From: Promethearchaeota archaeon | Lineage (GTDB): Archaea; Asgardarchaeota; Lokiarchaeia; Sigynarchaeales; SOKP01 | Direction of reading: 5' to 3' | NCBI GenBank assembly: GCA_016839655.1 | Contig: JAEOTW010000015.1 | Location: forward strand, 1 to 23,892 | Length of the DNA: 23,892 bases | Shown: positions 23,020 to 23,892 of the stretch, piece after piece | Layout: each line of letters opens with the position of its first letter | Numbering within the stretch: the stretch's first letter is position 1 | The notes under the pieces: generated by a model | What the model saw: only the letters and a program-made list of their open reading frames with translations | Told to the model about the DNA's origin: nothing | Database searches by the model: none | Position numbers and translations under genes: made by a program

Positions 23020-23272
23020 GTTTCATTTCTTTCTTACATCTGGGACAGGTTTTATCTTCTTCGGTGAGTAGCTTTTTCATCATGATTTTTTGAAATTTAC
23101 ACTTTTTATTTTGGCAAACAAGACTATATTTTACTAATTTAGGTGATTTTATATCAACAGTATTCTTTTTTTTTTGATCATTTATACTTTCTTTAACCTG
23201 TTCTGATGTAATTCTCTTCTTTTTAGGGTTTTTATCAGCATCTTCAGGTTTTATCCATTTATCTAAACCCAT
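23006..23272 (-). CDS. Small zinc-ribbon protein of unknown function
   Basis: This 88-aa protein starts at ATG 23272 (MGLDKWIKPEDADKN). The first half is basic and disordered (PKKKRITSEQVKES). The second half has two cysteine pairs, C53-x4-C58 in LVCQNKKCKF and CPRC near the C-terminus, separated by a helix or turn of about 17 residues. This predicts a small zinc ribbon or beta-ribbon. Together with its basic residues it suggests RNA or DNA binding, but I cannot name a family. It converges on, and overlaps by 14 bases, the membrane zinc-ribbon gene. Confidence 0.7.
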   Translation of the reverse strand: MGLDKWIKPEDADKNPKKKRITSEQVKESINDQKKKNTVDIKSPKLVKYSLVCQNKKCKFQKIMMKKLLTEEDKTCPRCKKEMKLKEV

Positions 23273-23410
23273 TTAATCTCACTTTAGAAAATCCTTTTAA
23301 TAATTATAAGAGAAGTCAAATTTATTAAATAAACCATTTGTACTTTAAAATTAAAATCTAATAATTAAAAAAGAGAAAAAAATAAAAACTTGTTTATCCA
23401 CATTTAATAA

Positions 23411-23892
23411 CTAAAATACTTGAATTTTGCCTGCGATAAGTCTTTTTCTTAAATCAAAAAAGCTTTCCTTACTAAGTTTCTCATTTGATATTTCTTCTGC
23501 AATTTTCTTTACTGAATCAAAGCTCACATTATCAGCAGGAATTAATTCGATTGAATTTACCCACGGATTAGTTATCTCCCTACCAATTTGAGATAATAGT
23601 TTAACATGTGCTTCTAAAATATCTCCTTGACCTCTTTTGATGATCTCTCTTGCTATCTCTGTACTTAACACGTTATATAGTTTTCCAACATGATTTATTG
23701 GATTTTTTCCACAAACCGCTTCTAAACTCATTGTTCTACATGGAGTTATAAGACCATTTGATCTATTACCACGTCCCACCTCTCCATCATCTCCAGCTTC
23801 AGCAGATGTGCCAGTAATTGTCAAATATACAATTCCTTTTTCAATATTATCAGCTACATTTACTTGACATGTAACTTGGCGTTCAGGTATAA
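23411..23892 (-). CDS. mat: Archaeal methionine adenosyltransferase (partial, N-terminus outside window)
   Basis: The frame runs in from the right edge and ends at TAG 23411, giving the last 160 residues. The visible start is [20 protein letters not shown], then the signature [36 protein letters not shown] and the C-terminal region ending [13 protein letters not shown]. These match the archaeal-type AdoMet synthetase, which is unrelated in sequence detail to bacterial MetK and is about 400 residues long. It makes S-adenosylmethionine from methionine and ATP in the cytosol. The window holds two radical SAM genes that use its product, but they are distant and the link is general. Confidence 0.95.
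   Translation of the reverse strand, partial: IPERQVTCQVNVADNIEKGIVYLTITGTSAEAGDDGEVGRGNRSNGLITPCRTMSLEAVCGKNPINHVGKLYNVLSTEIAREIIKRGQGDILEAHVKLLSQIGREITNPWVNSIELIPADNVSFDSVKKIAEEISNEKLSKESFFDLRKRLIAGKIQVF

Noticed and set aside
1..23892. tRNA genes, rRNA, CRISPR arrays, insertion sequences
   Set aside because: By eye I found no cloverleaf-like sequence, no regular repeat-spacer pattern and no transposase-like protein on either strand.

Overview
The window is very AT-rich DNA from an archaeon, most likely an Asgard (Promethearchaeota, Lokiarchaeia-like) genome. Archaeal marks are an archaeal-type methionine adenosyltransferase, Pelota, a SmAP3-type Sm protein with its C-terminal domain, and AN1 zinc fingers on membrane proteins. 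Asgard-leaning marks are an Elf1-type elongation factor with a long extension, a tiny WH2-like protein and a coiled-coil/polyproline protein. No rRNA, tRNA, CRISPR array, insertion sequence or phage gene was seen.

Layout. 1-754 (-): 5' part of a peptide-type ABC transporter substrate-binding protein. 755-1712: a long non-coding gap holding a nested hairpin. 1713-5192 (+): cutA, a membrane-anchored unknown, a nucleotidyltransferase, a radical SAM enzyme with an unusual cysteine spacing, and a RimI-like acetyltransferase. 5285-8983 (+): a 50-aa WH2-like protein, Pelota, a second radical SAM enzyme, an all-helical protein resembling the BAR fold of sorting nexins, and a coiled-coil/polyproline protein. 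9176-9754 (-): Elf1-like factor. 9878-18856 (+): a compact eight-gene operon. 18883-22247 (-): SmAP3, HypB, an AN1 zinc finger/rhomboid-like protein and an AN1 zinc finger/site-2 protease. 22464-23272: three small proteins, two of them zinc-ribbon-like. 23411-23892 (-): 3' part of the methionine adenosyltransferase gene.

The best candidate for an undescribed system is the 9878-18856 operon. It encodes an AAA+ ATPase, a coiled-coil protein whose two ends look like a degenerate SMC/Rad50-type ATPase head, a small protein with a likely tandem winged-helix fold (KITE/MAGE-like), a protein built from two copies of a zinc ribbon plus a Trp-rich domain, and four helical proteins that I do not recognise. 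Gaps are 2-29 nt, or overlaps. I infer a multi-subunit SMC-like DNA- or chromatin-handling machine, but no function is proven by the sequence.

A second theme is a set of eukaryote-like cytoskeletal or membrane candidates between 5285 and 8983. These calls rest on short motifs and helical patterns, so they are hypotheses.

Several genes begin with TTG followed by AAA. Three further reading frames extend upstream of any ATG/GTG/TTG codon (AAA+ ATPase, SMC-like protein, AN1-rhomboid), pointing to non-canonical starts or small sequence errors.
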